A stretch of DNA of 64,000 bases, from assembly GCA_947483555.1 (NCBI GenBank), contig CANKMW010000033.1, forward strand, positions 1 to 64,000. Direction: 5' to 3'. The position numbers and the translations under genes are program-made. The DNA is from Myxococcales bacterium (GTDB taxonomy: Bacteria > Myxococcota_A > Polyangia > Haliangiales > Haliangiaceae). Of this stretch, positions 37,479 through 47,541 are shown one piece after another (position 1 is the stretch's first letter; each line of letters begins with the position of its first letter). A model generated the notes under the pieces. It was not told where the DNA came from. It saw nothing but the letters and a program-made list of their open reading frames with translations, and searched no databases.

Positions 37479-40400
37479 CTACGGCGACGGCTGGGTCGAC
37501 AGCACGTGCGGCGGCGAGTGGGTCTTGTCGAGCTGATCCCACACCAGCCGACCGCCTTGCGGCAGCGCGGCGATGTGGAAGCCGTCGAGCAGGTCGCCGG
37601 TCGCCAGATCGCTGTGGACCCACGACCCACTGCCGCGGTTCGCGACCACCAGGTTCGACGAGGTGCCGTCCTGGTAGGCGATGTGCGGCACGCCGCCCGA
37701 CAGCCAGATCGCCGCACCAGCGCCGACGCTGTGCGTGCGATCGCCCTGGCGCACGCCGTCGTCGACCAGCTGCGGCGTACCCGGGCTGGAGCCGAAGGTC
37801 GTGTACAGGAGCTGATCGCCGAGCGCGTCCTGATAGGCGACGTGGATCGTGCCGCTGCCGTCGACGATCGCGGTCGCCCACATGCCGTCGTCGGCATCGT
37901 CCTGGCCGTCGAGCAGCGTCTCGGTGAACGCGCCGCTACCGGGGCCCGACTCGGCGTGCGCCACCAGCGCGGTCCGCACCCGATCGTAGTGCACGATCAC
38001 CAGCCGGCCGTCGGGCATCAGCAGGAGCGACGGGAACAGGCCGATGCCGCCCGGGATGTCCTCGACCTTGGGATCGGGCACCTCCTCGCGGCACGCCGCG
38101 GCGACGCACACCGCGGTATCGGCGCACGCCGGGCTACAGGTGCCCGATGGGCTGGCACAGACCTCGGGCTGACCGTCGGCGGCCGGCAGCACGCAGGCCT
38201 GGCTACCGCACAACCCGCCGCAGCTCGCCGGCGCCGAGGCGATCACCGTGATGCTCCAGTCGCCGGCGTTGTCCGGGGCCGCCGAGCTGGCGCGGGCCAG
38301 GCGCAGCTCGGTGAGGCGCGACCCGTTGGACGCCACGACGCCGGTGGCCAGGTACGCGATCGCCGGCGCCGCCCCCACCACCATCGACGTGTGCAGCCCG
38401 ATGACCTCGCTGCCGTCGGGAACGTCGACGTCGTGGCTGGCGAAGCGACCGCGCGCGGTCTCGACGGTGAAGCGCAGCGCCTTGCGCTCGCGGTCGTGGT
38501 ACGCGGTGCGCACCAGGCCGCCGGCCAGACCGACCGCGGTCCACGCCCCGACGTCGGGGCCCGGGGTCTCGATGCCGCCGCGGTAGCCGCTCGGATCGTA
38601 GAGCGGGGGCTCGTCGGGGATGCCGTCGATCACCTGGGTGGTGAGCTCGCCGCCGCTGGCGACGTCGACCAGGACCAGGTCACCGAGCGTGGTGTCGTAC
38701 GTCGTGATGACCGTGCGCGTGCCATCGCTGGCGATCGCGTTCCAGCGTCCGATCGGGCCCTGCACGACCGCGCCGGGCAGGCAGTCGATGTCGCCGCACG
38801 GTGGCGTGCCGCCGCAGTCGCAGGCCGGCAACAGCGCGCCGACCACCAGCACCGCCAGGCGCTGGCCCCACCGCGAACCCACCGCGCGCGCGTCGCGCCG
38901 CCGCCGCGCCAGCAAGAGCCCGACCACGATGAACAGCACCGCCGCGCCGCGCGGATCGCCGGCCGCGCCGCAGCTGCAACCGCTCTGGCCGGGCTGACCA
39001 TGGAAGTCGGCGCGGGCCAGGGCCTGGATGCCTCGCGTCGGGGCCATGTTGCCCGCCTCGTCGTAGAGCTCGACCTCGAGCTCGATCGGCGCCGCGTTGC
39101 CGAGCCGCACGTCGATCGGCACCGGCGCCTCGTGCCAGTCACCCTGGCGCAACCGCCAGCGCGCGATCAGCCTGTCGCCCGAGACCGTGTCGACGCCGCC
39201 GATGCGCACCAGCTGGCCGTCGGTCTCCAGCGCCGGCACCGGCGCGATGGTGTCGATGATCGGATCGAGCACGACCGGGGTGAGATCCGCGCTCAGCGGT
39301 TCGCCGCGGCGGCGGGCGCGGACCTCGACGGCATGCTTGCCCTGGAGCCAGAACAGGTTCGACGACAACGTGCGCCGCGAGGACGCGCTGTACGCCGACC
39401 ACGTGCCCTGATCGATGCGCACCGACCACTCGAGGTCATGCTCGCTGCCGCCGAGCGCCAGCTCGAAGCGCGGCCGGCGCTGCTTGGTCCACCGGGTTGG
39501 ATCGTCGAAGCTCTCGGTGCCCGGGAGGTCCTGGCCCAGGATCACCGCGGTGGTCTCGACCCGGGCCGGGGCCGCCATCGACGCCGGGGCCAGCTCGCCG
39601 AAGATGGCGAGGAAGGACTTGTTGCTGACCGCCGTGATGGTGGTGACGTTGATCGCCAGCCCGCCGACCGTCGGGACCTGGAAGGCGCCGAGCCCGCCGA
39701 TGATCTGGGGCAGCGCGAGGTCGAGGATCATCGGGAAGATCGCCGCCAGCTGGGCGGGGCTCTCGACCAGCGGCTCGCTGTTCTTGACCGACAGGTTGGT
39801 GAAGGCGTTGTCGATCTCGCCCAGCACGGGGGTCAACTCGCCCATGGTGCCGACCTCGAGACCGATCGGCAGGTGGACGTCGGCGACCAGCGTGAAGATG
39901 CGGATGTACTGGTCCTCGATCTGGGCGAAGAAGTCGATCTCGAGATCGTCGAAGCTGAGATCGAGCAGCGGCTCGTCGACCACCCGGCCGCCCGAGCCGT
40001 CGTCCATGAACGTGTTGAGGCCGAGCGCGATCGTCGGCGGCTTCTGCGGTCGCAGTCCGACCGCCATGCCGCGCGAGCCACCAGACAGGTTGGGCAACGA
40101 CTGCAGGAACAGCGCGAAGGTGTCGGTGGTCAGCAGATCGACCGTCGACGCGCCGATGGTCATGCACAGGATGCCGCCCTCGTAGCCGGCGTAGGCGAAC
40201 CGATCGAGCTGATTCTGGTGCACCCCGATCGCGACGTCGAACGGCGTGTTGGGGTTGGTGTCGGGCCGGGTGTTGCCCTCGAAGATGTTCGACTGCGCGA
40301 TCGTCACCCGCGGCGGCGCCGTCGCCGGTGGCCCGCAGCGGTCTCGCATCTGACCGGCAGGTAGCATCCCGCCGAGCATGCCGAGCGCGATGCCACCGTT

Positions 40401-41357
40401 GTTGGTGGTGGCATACCCGCCAAGCACCTCGTAGAGGTCCATCGCGCCGCCCGCGCCCGGCAAGAGGCCGGCGCCGGCCATGCGGCCGGCAACGCCCATC
40501 TCCTGCAGACACGTGGGCGGCGTGGTGCTCGCGTCCTTGATGCACACGTTGTTGGTACAGGCGGTCGCGAACGATCCGCACTCGGAGACCTGGCCCGACG
40601 GGCACGCCTTGCAGGTCTGCTCGTTGATCGCGTCCTTGATGGCGTCCTGGAACGTGCTGGTGAGCGTTCCGAGGAAGACGCCGAGGCCGAGGCTGGCCAG
40701 CTGGCAGCCGATATTGCCGGTGAGGCTCACGTCCTCGGCGGTAAGCTGCGTGATGGTCACGGTCGGGACGTCGATGCGCGTGGTGCCGGCCTGGGCGTCC
40801 TGCACGAAGTTGACCGGCAGGTCGACCTTGATGTCGTCGACGGTGCCGTTGTTCGTGTTGATGACGATGCCGCAGGTACCGACCAGCGGGATGTCGACCG
40901 GGATGGCCATCGCGGTGGTCACGCGCGCCCGCATGGTGACGTCGAGCCGCGAGGCGTTCGGGGCCGGCGCCACCACCAGGCGCGGCCGCGCGCCACCCGG
41001 CATCTCGGCGGCGCCCTGCGCCACCAGGTCGATCACGATCGGACCGCACGGGGTCTGCGGGACGCCGCCCGGGCAGCACACCGCCGGCGAGCCGGTGCAG
41101 CTCGCCGGCACGTCGAAGGTGAGGCCACCGCCGCCGCCGATCAGGCCGCCGATCAGGGCCGCCGGATCGGCGGTGATGGCCTGCAGTCCGGTGTTGGAGA
41201 CGCGGATCTGCACCGCGTTGGCGGTCCGCTCCGCAGGAGGGAACCCACCCGGCGTCGGGGTGAGGCACGAGCACGCGTTGCCGCCGCAGCCGGCGAGGAT
41301 GAACGCAAAGACGTACAGAGCCGGGGAGATTCCGCGGCGACGGGTGCTGATTATCAT
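37479..41357 (-). CDS. Large surface lipoprotein; two-gene fusion with internal MYXO-CTERM-like segment
   Basis: The uninterrupted 1292-residue frame starts at ATG 41357 (GGGGG a few bases upstream) with a lipoprotein signal peptide (ISPALYVFAFILAGC). The first ~800 residues are a beta-rich, Cys-poor body of unknown family. They end in SGCSCGAAGDPRGAAVLF...LLLARRRR, a typical MYXO-CTERM sorting signal that normally sits at the extreme C terminus. Here the frame continues directly into a second lipoprotein signal peptide (RLAVLVVGALLPAC) and a ~450-residue repeat protein with beta-propeller-like blocks (HIAYQDALGDQLLYTTF, HIAYQDGTSSNLVV). The simplest reading is two adjacent genes joined by loss of a stop codon; a GTG at 38882 could start the second alone. 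Function is unknown. Confidence 0.8.
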   Translation of the reverse strand: MIISTRRRGISPALYVFAFILAGCGGNACSCLTPTPGGFPPAERTANAVQIRVSNTGLQAITADPAALIGGLIGGGGGLTFDVPASCTGSPAVCCPGGVPQTPCGPIVIDLVAQGAAEMPGGARPRLVVAPAPNASRLDVTMRARVTTAMAIPVDIPLVGTCGIVINTNNGTVDDIKVDLPVNFVQDAQAGTTRIDVPTVTITQLTAEDVSLTGNIGCQLASLGLGVFLGTLTSTFQDAIKDAINEQTCKACPSGQVSECGSFATACTNNVCIKDASTTPPTCLQEMGVAGRMAGAGLLPGAGGAMDLYEVLGGYATTNNGGIALGMLGGMLPAGQMRDRCGPPATAPPRVTIAQSNIFEGNTRPDTNPNTPFDVAIGVHQNQLDRFAYAGYEGGILCMTIGASTVDLLTTDTFALFLQSLPNLSGGSRGMAVGLRPQKPPTIALGLNTFMDDGSGGRVVDEPLLDLSFDDLEIDFFAQIEDQYIRIFTLVADVHLPIGLEVGTMGELTPVLGEIDNAFTNLSVKNSEPLVESPAQLAAIFPMILDLALPQIIGGLGAFQVPTVGGLAINVTTITAVSNKSFLAIFGELAPASMAAPARVETTAVILGQDLPGTESFDDPTRWTKQRRPRFELALGGSEHDLEWSVRIDQGTWSAYSASSRRTLSSNLFWLQGKHAVEVRARRRGEPLSADLTPVVLDPIIDTIAPVPALETDGQLVRIGGVDTVSGDRLIARWRLRQGDWHEAPVPIDVRLGNAAPIELEVELYDEAGNMAPTRGIQALARADFHGQPGQSGCSCGAAGDPRGAAVLFIVVGLLLARRRRDARAVGSRWGQRLAVLVVGALLPACDCGGTPPCGDIDCLPGAVVQGPIGRWNAIASDGTRTVITTYDTTLGDLVLVDVASGGELTTQVIDGIPDEPPLYDPSGYRGGIETPGPDVGAWTAVGLAGGLVRTAYHDRERKALRFTVETARGRFASHDVDVPDGSEVIGLHTSMVVGAAPAIAYLATGVVASNGSRLTELRLARASSAAPDNAGDWSITVIASAPASCGGLCGSQACVLPAADGQPEVCASPSGTCSPACADTAVCVAAACREEVPDPKVEDIPGGIGLFPSLLLMPDGRLVIVHYDRVRTALVAHAESGPGSGAFTETLLDGQDDADDGMWATAIVDGSGTIHVAYQDALGDQLLYTTFGSSPGTPQLVDDGVRQGDRTHSVGAGAAIWLSGGVPHIAYQDGTSSNLVVANRGSGSWVHSDLATGDLLDGFHIAALPQGGRLVWDQLDKTHSPPHVLSTQPSP
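38820..38882 (-). other. Internal lipoprotein signal peptide (possible separate gene start)
   Basis: From GTG 38882 the frame reads GSRWGQRLAVLVVGALLPACDCGG, an Arg-containing n-region, hydrophobic core and lipobox LPAC with Cys encoded at 38820-38822. If used, the downstream protein is 467 residues, ending at 37479. No Shine-Dalgarno or TANNNT box precedes it. Confidence 0.55.
38895..38981 (-). other. Internal MYXO-CTERM-like sorting segment
   Basis: GCSC, a short GDPRG spacer, a ~15-residue hydrophobic helix (AAVLFIVVGLLLA) and RRRR match the order Cys motif, membrane helix, Arg cluster of MYXO-CTERM C termini, but about 470 residues follow in frame. Confidence 0.7.
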
Positions 41358-41543
41358 GGTGTCCCCCACCCGCGGTGCGGGTGCGAACGTATGGGAGACC
41401 AGCACGCGGGCGGCGTCAAGCACCCGATGCCAACCCCAGCCTCGACGATGTCGCGTTGATGTCGACCCCGGCCGTCGTCGACCGCTTCGCAATGCGACCC
41501 CGCGCACATTGGCGTCGCGAGGGCCGCGGCGGATACTCGAGAC

Positions 41544-44500
41544 GTGGTGACCGTTGCGGCGCGCTTCGACCTCGGCAACCGCCGGGGTTCCGGAGGGATG
41601 GGGGCGATCTACCAGGCCGTCGATCGCGCGACCGGACGTACGGTCGCGGTGAAGCTGCTGCACGAACACCAGACCGACGAGGTCGACCGCTTCGAGCAGG
41701 AGGCCGAGCTGCTGGCCACCCTCGAGCACGATGCGATCGTGCGCTACGTCGCCCATGGTCGGACCGCCGAAGGCATGTTCCTGGCCATGGAGTGGCTGGA
41801 CGGCGAGGACCTCACCGAGCGCCTCGAGCGCGCCGCCCTGACGCCGGCCGAGACGGTGGAGATGCTGGCCCGCATCGCCGAGGCCCTGGGCGTGGCGCAC
41901 CGGCGCGGCATCGTCCACCGCGACGTCAAGCCTTCGAACATCTTCCTGCCGGGCGGCGATCCGACCCGCGCCAAGCTGCTCGATTTCGGCGTCGCTCGCA
42001 CCACCGTCACCACGCGACCGATGACGCAACTCGGGACCGCGCTCGGCACCCCGGGGTACATGGCCCCGGAGCAGGCGCGTGGCGACCGCGACCTCGACGC
42101 CCGCGTCGATGTGTTCGCGATGGGCGCGGTGCTGTTCCGCTGCCTCGCCGGGCGCGCACCGTTCGACGCCGCCAACACGATCGCCGTGCTGACCCGGGTG
42201 CTGTTCGAGGAACCGCCGCCGCTGTGGATCGTGCGACCGGATCTGCCGGCATCGATCCACGAGCTGGTGGCGCGCGCCCTGGCCAAGCCGCGCGATCGCC
42301 GCCACGCCGACGGCGACGAGCTGGCCCGCGCGCTCCGCGACCTGGCGCCCGAGCTGGCCACCGCCGAGGCGCCGACCGCGGCGGCGGCCGGCATCACCGG
42401 CGGTGAGGACCGGATCCTGGCCGCCGTGCTGGTGCGACGGCCGCACCACGAGCCGCCGCCCGCCGAGCGCCACGCGGCCGGCACCATGGCCACGGTGGCG
42501 GTCACCGTCGATCCCGACGTGGTGGTGGCCATGCGCCAGGCGGCCGTGCTGCGCGGCTCGTTCGAGCGCCTGGTCGACGGCACCTGGGCGACCGTGTTCT
42601 CGGGCGACGGCGCGACCGAGATGTCGGCGCGCGCCGCCCGCTTCGCGCTCTTCATCCGCGAGCGGTTTCCCGGCGCGCAGATCGCGGTCGCGACCGGACG
42701 GCGGCGCGGCAGCGGGACGGTGAGCAGCAACGCGTTCGATCACGCCGCGCGACTGGTGACCGCGGCGCCGGCCGGGACGGTGCTGATCGACGACGGCACC
42801 GCGGCGCTCCTGACCGGGCGTCACGAGATCGAGCGGCGCGCGGTCGGCACCGTGCTGATCGGTGAGACCGACGCGATCGGGCGCCAGGTCCGCGGCGTGG
42901 TCACGCCGTTCGTCGGCCGCGGCCGCGAGCTCCGGCTGTTACGCGGCGCGTGGGACAGCTGCGTCGAGGACGGCCAGCCGGCGGTGGTGCTGGTGGTCGG
43001 AGCCCCGGGCACCGGCAAGTCGCGGCTGATCGCGGAGCTGGTCGGCCAGCTCGAACGCGACGGCGCCGTGGTCTGGCGCGGCTACGGCGATTCGCTGGCG
43101 ACCAGCGCGCCGTTTGGCCCGGTGGCCCAGATCCTTCGCCGTGCGCTCGGCTTGCTCGACTCGCGCACCGCGCCGATGCGGCACGAGGCGATCGAACACC
43201 GGGTCCGCCAGGTGGTGGTCGGCGAGGCGGTCACCCGCATCTCCGCCGCGGTCGCCGAGCTGCTCGATCCGACCGCCGCCGATGGGATCGTCGATCCCGT
43301 GGCCCGCGGCGACCAGATCCGGCGCGCCGTCGAAGACTGGATCGCCGGCGAGGCCGGGCGGGCACCGCTCGCCCTCATCCTCGACGACGCGCACTGGCTC
43401 GACCCCGGCACGGTCGCGCTCGTCGACGGCGTGCTGCGCAACGTGACCGGCCCGGTGTTCATCCTCGCCGGTGCCCGGCCCGAGATCCACGAGCGCTTCG
43501 CGCGGTTGTGGAGCGATCGGGGACTGACCAAGGTCGAGCTGAGCGCGCTGTCGCCGCAGGCGGCGGGTCAGCTCGCCAAGGCGGTGCTCGGCGACCGGGC
43601 GACCACCCGGGCGGTGAGCACGCTGGCCGAGAAGAGCGGCGGCAACCCGTTCTTCCTCGAGGAGCTGGTCCGAGTCCGCGGCGACACCGACAGCGGCGAG
43701 TGGCCCGAGACGGTGCTGGCCACGGTCGAGGCCCGCCTGGCGCGCATCGACGGCGATGCGCGGCGGATGCTGCGTGCCGCCTCGGTGATCGGACCGGTGT
43801 TCTGGCCCGGCGCGGTGACCCACCTCGTCGGCGGCCCGCCGTTCGCGGCCGCGGTGGCGAGCCGCCTCGAATCGCTGGTCGAGCGCGAGTTCATCGTCCC
43901 GACCGAGGCCAGTCGCTTCGCCGGCGAGCGCCAGTTCGCGTTCCGCCATGGCCTCATCCGCGACGCCGCGTACGGCACGCTCCCCGATGACGACCGCCGG
44001 CTCGCCCACCGGCTCGCCGCCGACTGGCTCGACCGCGCCGGCGAGGCTCCGGTGGTGGTCGCCCAGCACCTCGAACGCGCCGGCGAGCCGGCCACCGCGG
44101 TGCCGTACTTCGTGCGCGCGATCGAGGCCGCGCTCATCGGCGACGACGTCGCCGGCGCGCTCACCTTGTGCGACCGCGGCGTCGCCGCCGGCGCGACCGG
44201 CACCGACCTGGGCGCGCTGCGGGCGTTCGAGGCCGAGGCGGCGTGGTGGCGTGGCGAGCACCCCCGGGCGATCGCCGCGGGCGCCGAGGCGCTCGCCCTG
44301 GTGCCGCCGCGCACCAGCCGCTGGTATGCCGTCCTCGGCGTGACCGCACGCGCCGCCGGCGCGCTCGGCAGCGCCACCGACCTCGAGGACCTGACCGGCC
44401 GCTTGCTGGCGCAGCCACCAACGGGCGACGCGCGCGCGGCGGCCGTCGTCGCCGGCGCCCAGCTCGCCGGTCTGTTCGTCGCCGCCGGCGACCAGGCGCG

Positions 44501-45371
44501 GCTGCGCAAGCTGCTCGGCTTCGTGCAGGGCAACGCGGCCCGGCTCGCGCCCTCCGACCCGGCCCTGGGCTGGGTCGAGGCGCTGCGTCACCAGCACGCG
44601 ATGCGCGACGGCGACCTCGGCCGTGCCACGCGCGCGGTCGAGAAGGCGATCGCCGCGTACGCGGCCGCCGGCGACCTGCGCAACCTGTGCCTGCAGCGCA
44701 TGCACCTCGGCGCCAGCCTGACCCAGATCGGCCAGCTCGAGGCTGCCATCGAGGCCCTGCGCCGCGCGCTGGTCGACGCCGAACGACTCGGCGCCGCCTA
44801 CACCGCGGCGCGGGCGCGACAACATCTCGGTCACGCGTTGATCCAGATCGGGCGCTTCGACGAGGCGGTGCCGCTGCTGACCGCGGCGCGCCACGCCTTC
44901 GCCGAGCAGGGCGACCAGCGCGCCGAAGCGGCCGCCTGCGCCGACCTCGCCGACGCGTGCGCCGGGCGCCCGCTCGAGGCCGAGACCTGGTTGCGCGCGG
45001 CGGTGGCGCTGGTCGCGCACCTGCCGCCGATGCGGGCGGCGCTCAGCGCCCAGCTGGGGCGGCTCCTGGTCGCGCGCGGCGCCACCGACGAGGCGCTGGC
45101 CCTGACCCGGCCGGCGCACGAACTGATCGAGAGCGGGGGACCGGTCGAGGAGCGCGAAGCGCTGGTGCGGCTGGCCCACGTCGAAGCGCTGGTCGCGGCC
45201 GGTGCCCACGACGAGGCGGTCGCGGTGGCCTGGGTCGCCGTGCAGCGGCTGCGCACCCGCGCGGCGCGGCTCGGCGATCCAGCATGGAGCGAGAGCTTCC
45301 TCCGCCGCGTGCCGGCCAACGCCGAGACGGTGCGGCTTGCCGCGCTGCTCGACGTCGGCGAGCAGCCGTGA
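41544..45371 (+). CDS. Ser/Thr protein kinase with degenerate cyclase-like, AAA-ATPase and TPR domains
   Basis: The 1275-residue cytoplasmic protein has a Hanks-type kinase (Lys37 in VAVKLL, HRDVKPSN with Asp127, DFG at 147-149, GTPGYMAPEQA), a cyclase-homology region without metal aspartates (about 310-440, LVDGTWATVFSGDGA), a P-loop ATPase of the AAA_16 type (Walker A GAPGTGKS near 486-493, Walker B LALILDDAHWLD near 610), and C-terminal TPR-like repeats to the end. This kinase-pseudocyclase-ATPase-TPR order is common in myxobacterial signalling proteins that control secondary metabolism or development. No membrane segment is present. The GTG start is the first in frame before the kinase fold. 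Confidence 0.92.
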   Translation: MVTVAARFDLGNRRGSGGMGAIYQAVDRATGRTVAVKLLHEHQTDEVDRFEQEAELLATLEHDAIVRYVAHGRTAEGMFLAMEWLDGEDLTERLERAALTPAETVEMLARIAEALGVAHRRGIVHRDVKPSNIFLPGGDPTRAKLLDFGVARTTVTTRPMTQLGTALGTPGYMAPEQARGDRDLDARVDVFAMGAVLFRCLAGRAPFDAANTIAVLTRVLFEEPPPLWIVRPDLPASIHELVARALAKPRDRRHADGDELARALRDLAPELATAEAPTAAAAGITGGEDRILAAVLVRRPHHEPPPAERHAAGTMATVAVTVDPDVVVAMRQAAVLRGSFERLVDGTWATVFSGDGATEMSARAARFALFIRERFPGAQIAVATGRRRGSGTVSSNAFDHAARLVTAAPAGTVLIDDGTAALLTGRHEIERRAVGTVLIGETDAIGRQVRGVVTPFVGRGRELRLLRGAWDSCVEDGQPAVVLVVGAPGTGKSRLIAELVGQLERDGAVVWRGYGDSLATSAPFGPVAQILRRALGLLDSRTAPMRHEAIEHRVRQVVVGEAVTRISAAVAELLDPTAADGIVDPVARGDQIRRAVEDWIAGEAGRAPLALILDDAHWLDPGTVALVDGVLRNVTGPVFILAGARPEIHERFARLWSDRGLTKVELSALSPQAAGQLAKAVLGDRATTRAVSTLAEKSGGNPFFLEELVRVRGDTDSGEWPETVLATVEARLARIDGDARRMLRAASVIGPVFWPGAVTHLVGGPPFAAAVASRLESLVEREFIVPTEASRFAGERQFAFRHGLIRDAAYGTLPDDDRRLAHRLAADWLDRAGEAPVVVAQHLERAGEPATAVPYFVRAIEAALIGDDVAGALTLCDRGVAAGATGTDLGALRAFEAEAAWWRGEHPRAIAAGAEALALVPPRTSRWYAVLGVTARAAGALGSATDLEDLTGRLLAQPPTGDARAAAVVAGAQLAGLFVAAGDQARLRKLLGFVQGNAARLAPSDPALGWVEALRHQHAMRDGDLGRATRAVEKAIAAYAAAGDLRNLCLQRMHLGASLTQIGQLEAAIEALRRALVDAERLGAAYTAARARQHLGHALIQIGRFDEAVPLLTAARHAFAEQGDQRAEAAACADLADACAGRPLEAETWLRAAVALVAHLPPMRAALSAQLGRLLVARGATDEALALTRPAHELIESGGPVEEREALVRLAHVEALVAAGAHDEAVAVAWVAVQRLRTRAARLGDPAWSESFLRRVPANAETVRLAALLDVGEQP

Positions 45372-45389
45372 TTCGAGGACGCCCGCGAT

Positions 45390-47381
45390 TCAGGGCGAGC
45401 GGGGCAGGGCGATCTCCCAGGTGACGTCGGCGTCGAGATCAACCTGGATCTTGCGCGCCGAATAGCCACGCTTGCGGACCTTGAGCCAGGCCTTCCCGGT
45501 CCGGCGTGAGCGCTGGCTGGTGAGCGGGGTACGACCGAGGCGCTCGCCGCCGAGCATGACGGTGGCGTCCGGCGGTGTCGTGGTCACCCGGACGGCGATC
45601 GTGCTGGCTTCGATCGGTCGCGGCAGCTCGGGCTGCAGCGCGGGCGCCGCGACCTCGGTGCGCACCGCGGGCGGCGGCGTGGCGATGGCGGCGGCCGGCG
45701 CGGCGGGGTCGACGCCGGGCGAGCTGGCGAGCTGGTTGATGAGGACGACCAGCGCGACGATGACCAGCGCCGCGGTCGCGGCACCGGCGACCAGGGGCAG
45801 GATCCAGCGCCGCCGCGCGGTGAGCACGCCGAGGGCGGTGACGGCCTCGGTGCGCACGCCGACCGACACCGGTGGCGGTGGCAGCACACGTGCGAAGGCC
45901 GGGAACGACGGCGCCTCGAAAGGCGGCGGCTGCGAGCCGGCGGCGGCGCGTGGCAGCGGCGGCGGCGGCGGCGGGATCGGTGGCGGCGGGATCGGTGGCG
46001 GCGGGATCGGTGGCAACAGGGGCTTCACCGTCAGCGCCGGGCTGGCCAGGGGGGGCGAGGCCGTCATGCCCGGCGACGGCTCGGTCAGTCCGGGCAGCGG
46101 GACCAGCGTACGCGCCGCCAGCGTCCGCCCCGCCGAGGCGCCGGGCGCCACCCGCACCGCGCGCGCCGGCGCGAGCTCGATGATGATCTCGGCCTCGTCG
46201 AGGGCCAGGAACTTCACGGTCGGGATCTCGTCACCGTCGAGGTCGTCGTCGACGACCTCGGCGGGTTTCGGGATGGTCGACGCCGGCCGGGCGGCCAGCT
46301 TGGCGATCGGATCCTGGGCGCCGGTGCCGCGCGCGAACCCGACGGCCACGCTGGAGGTCGCGAGCAACGGGCGCGACTCGAGCAGCGACGCGGTGTCGCC
46401 GGTGTGGGTGAAGTTCTCGTCGACCTCCGGGGCATCGGCGACCAGCCACGGCTCGGGGCGCGAGCCGAACAGCTGCGCCATCACGCGGGTCACCGCGTTG
46501 GGTCCGGGCGCCAGCCCGAGGTGCGAGACCGCGTAGTCCAGCGCGTGCCCGAGGGCGGCGGCGTCGCCGAAACGCTCGTCGGGATCGCGGGCCAACGCCG
46601 TCATGATCACGTCTTCGAGCTCGGCCGGGAAACCCGCGACCGCCATCGAAGGCGGCACCACCTCGCCGCGGACGATGCGATGCGCGACCTCGAGCTCCGA
46701 CGCCGCCGGGAAGGCGCGGGTCTGGGTGGTCAACTCGTACAACACCACCCCGAGCGCGAAGACATCGGCGCGCCGATCGACGGGATGTCCAAGCGCCTGC
46801 TCGGGTGCCATGTACCCGGCCTTGCCCTTGATGAAGCCGGTCTTGGTCTGGGTCGAGCGCTCCGCCGCCTTGGCGATGCCGAAGTCGATCAGCTTCACCG
46901 AACCGTCGTAGCCCGTGATCACGTTCGACGGCGTCACGTCGCGGTGCACGATGTCGAGCCGCCGGCCATCGGGCCCGCGGCGCTCGTGCGCGTGGTGCAA
47001 CCCGGCGGCGGCGGCGGCGACGACGGTGAGCGAGAAGTCGAGCGGCAACCGCTGGCGCAGGTCGCGGGCGCGCTCGAGGACGGCGCGCACGGTCTCGCCA
47101 TGCAGATACTCCATGGCCAGGAAGTAAGTGCCGTCGTCGGCAACTCCGACGTCATAGACCTGGGCGACGTGCTGGTGATGCAAGGTCGCGATCAGCCGCG
47201 CCTCGTCGAGAAACATCGCCACGTACGACGCGTCCTCGGTCCGTTCGGGTCGCACCGTCTTCAGGACCAGGTGACGCGCAAAGCCGCCCACGCCGTCGAC
47301 GCGAGCCAGGAACACGCGGGCCATCCCGCCCGACGCCAGATGGCGGAGCAGCTCGTATCTGCCGAGACGCTCGGCGCGCAT
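45390..47381 (-). CDS. Membrane Ser/Thr protein kinase with PEGA domain
   Basis: The 663-residue protein has an N-terminal Hanks-type kinase (Gly loop LASGGMARVFLA, Lys41, VHRDVTPSN, DFG as IDFGIAK, KAGYMAPEQA), a Pro-rich linker with PPIPPPPIPPPP repeats, one membrane helix (ILPLVAGAATAALVIVALVV, about residue 545), and a periplasmic PEGA domain (VRVTTTPPDATVMLGGERLGRTPL). The PEGA domain may bind cell-wall or lipid ligands. ATG 47381 is preferred to the in-frame ATG 47396, because a REP-like element begins at 47397. It converges with the kinase-ATPase at 45371. Confidence 0.9.
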   Translation of the reverse strand: MRAERLGRYELLRHLASGGMARVFLARVDGVGGFARHLVLKTVRPERTEDASYVAMFLDEARLIATLHHQHVAQVYDVGVADDGTYFLAMEYLHGETVRAVLERARDLRQRLPLDFSLTVVAAAAAGLHHAHERRGPDGRRLDIVHRDVTPSNVITGYDGSVKLIDFGIAKAAERSTQTKTGFIKGKAGYMAPEQALGHPVDRRADVFALGVVLYELTTQTRAFPAASELEVAHRIVRGEVVPPSMAVAGFPAELEDVIMTALARDPDERFGDAAALGHALDYAVSHLGLAPGPNAVTRVMAQLFGSRPEPWLVADAPEVDENFTHTGDTASLLESRPLLATSSVAVGFARGTGAQDPIAKLAARPASTIPKPAEVVDDDLDGDEIPTVKFLALDEAEIIIELAPARAVRVAPGASAGRTLAARTLVPLPGLTEPSPGMTASPPLASPALTVKPLLPPIPPPPIPPPPIPPPPPPLPRAAAGSQPPPFEAPSFPAFARVLPPPPVSVGVRTEAVTALGVLTARRRWILPLVAGAATAALVIVALVVLINQLASSPGVDPAAPAAAIATPPPAVRTEVAAPALQPELPRPIEASTIAVRVTTTPPDATVMLGGERLGRTPLTSQRSRRTGKAWLKVRKRGYSARKIQVDLDADVTWEIALPRSP
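45955..46014. repeat. Tandem 15-bp repeats encoding the kinase Pro-rich linker
   Basis: About three copies of gcggcgggatcggtg encode Pro-Pro-Ile-Pro-Pro units on the minus strand. Confidence 0.7.
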
Positions 47382-47396
47382 GGTTGATCCGGTCAT

Positions 47397-47424
47397 CCTG
47401 AGCGAGCTGCCAGGCGAGTCAAGC
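47397..47424. repeat. Degenerate REP-like element
   Basis: The segment CCTGAGCGAGCTGCCAGGCGAGTCAAGC matches the 36629 copy except in the loop. It lies immediately upstream of the kinase start codon. Confidence 0.55.
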
Positions 47425-47541
47425 ACATCCCGATCGGTCGCCGCGGCGGTTTGCGCCCGCGGCGCGACAAATCACGCCCGACGTGACCGTGGTGCGACGG
47501 TCTGACCACCGGGCAATGTCCGGATTCGATCGACCAGGTGA

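Noticed and set aside
38820..38882. Treating the 1292-residue frame as two annotated genes.
   Set aside because: No stop codon or ribosome-binding site separates them in this sequence, so one CDS is reported with the internal signals marked separately.
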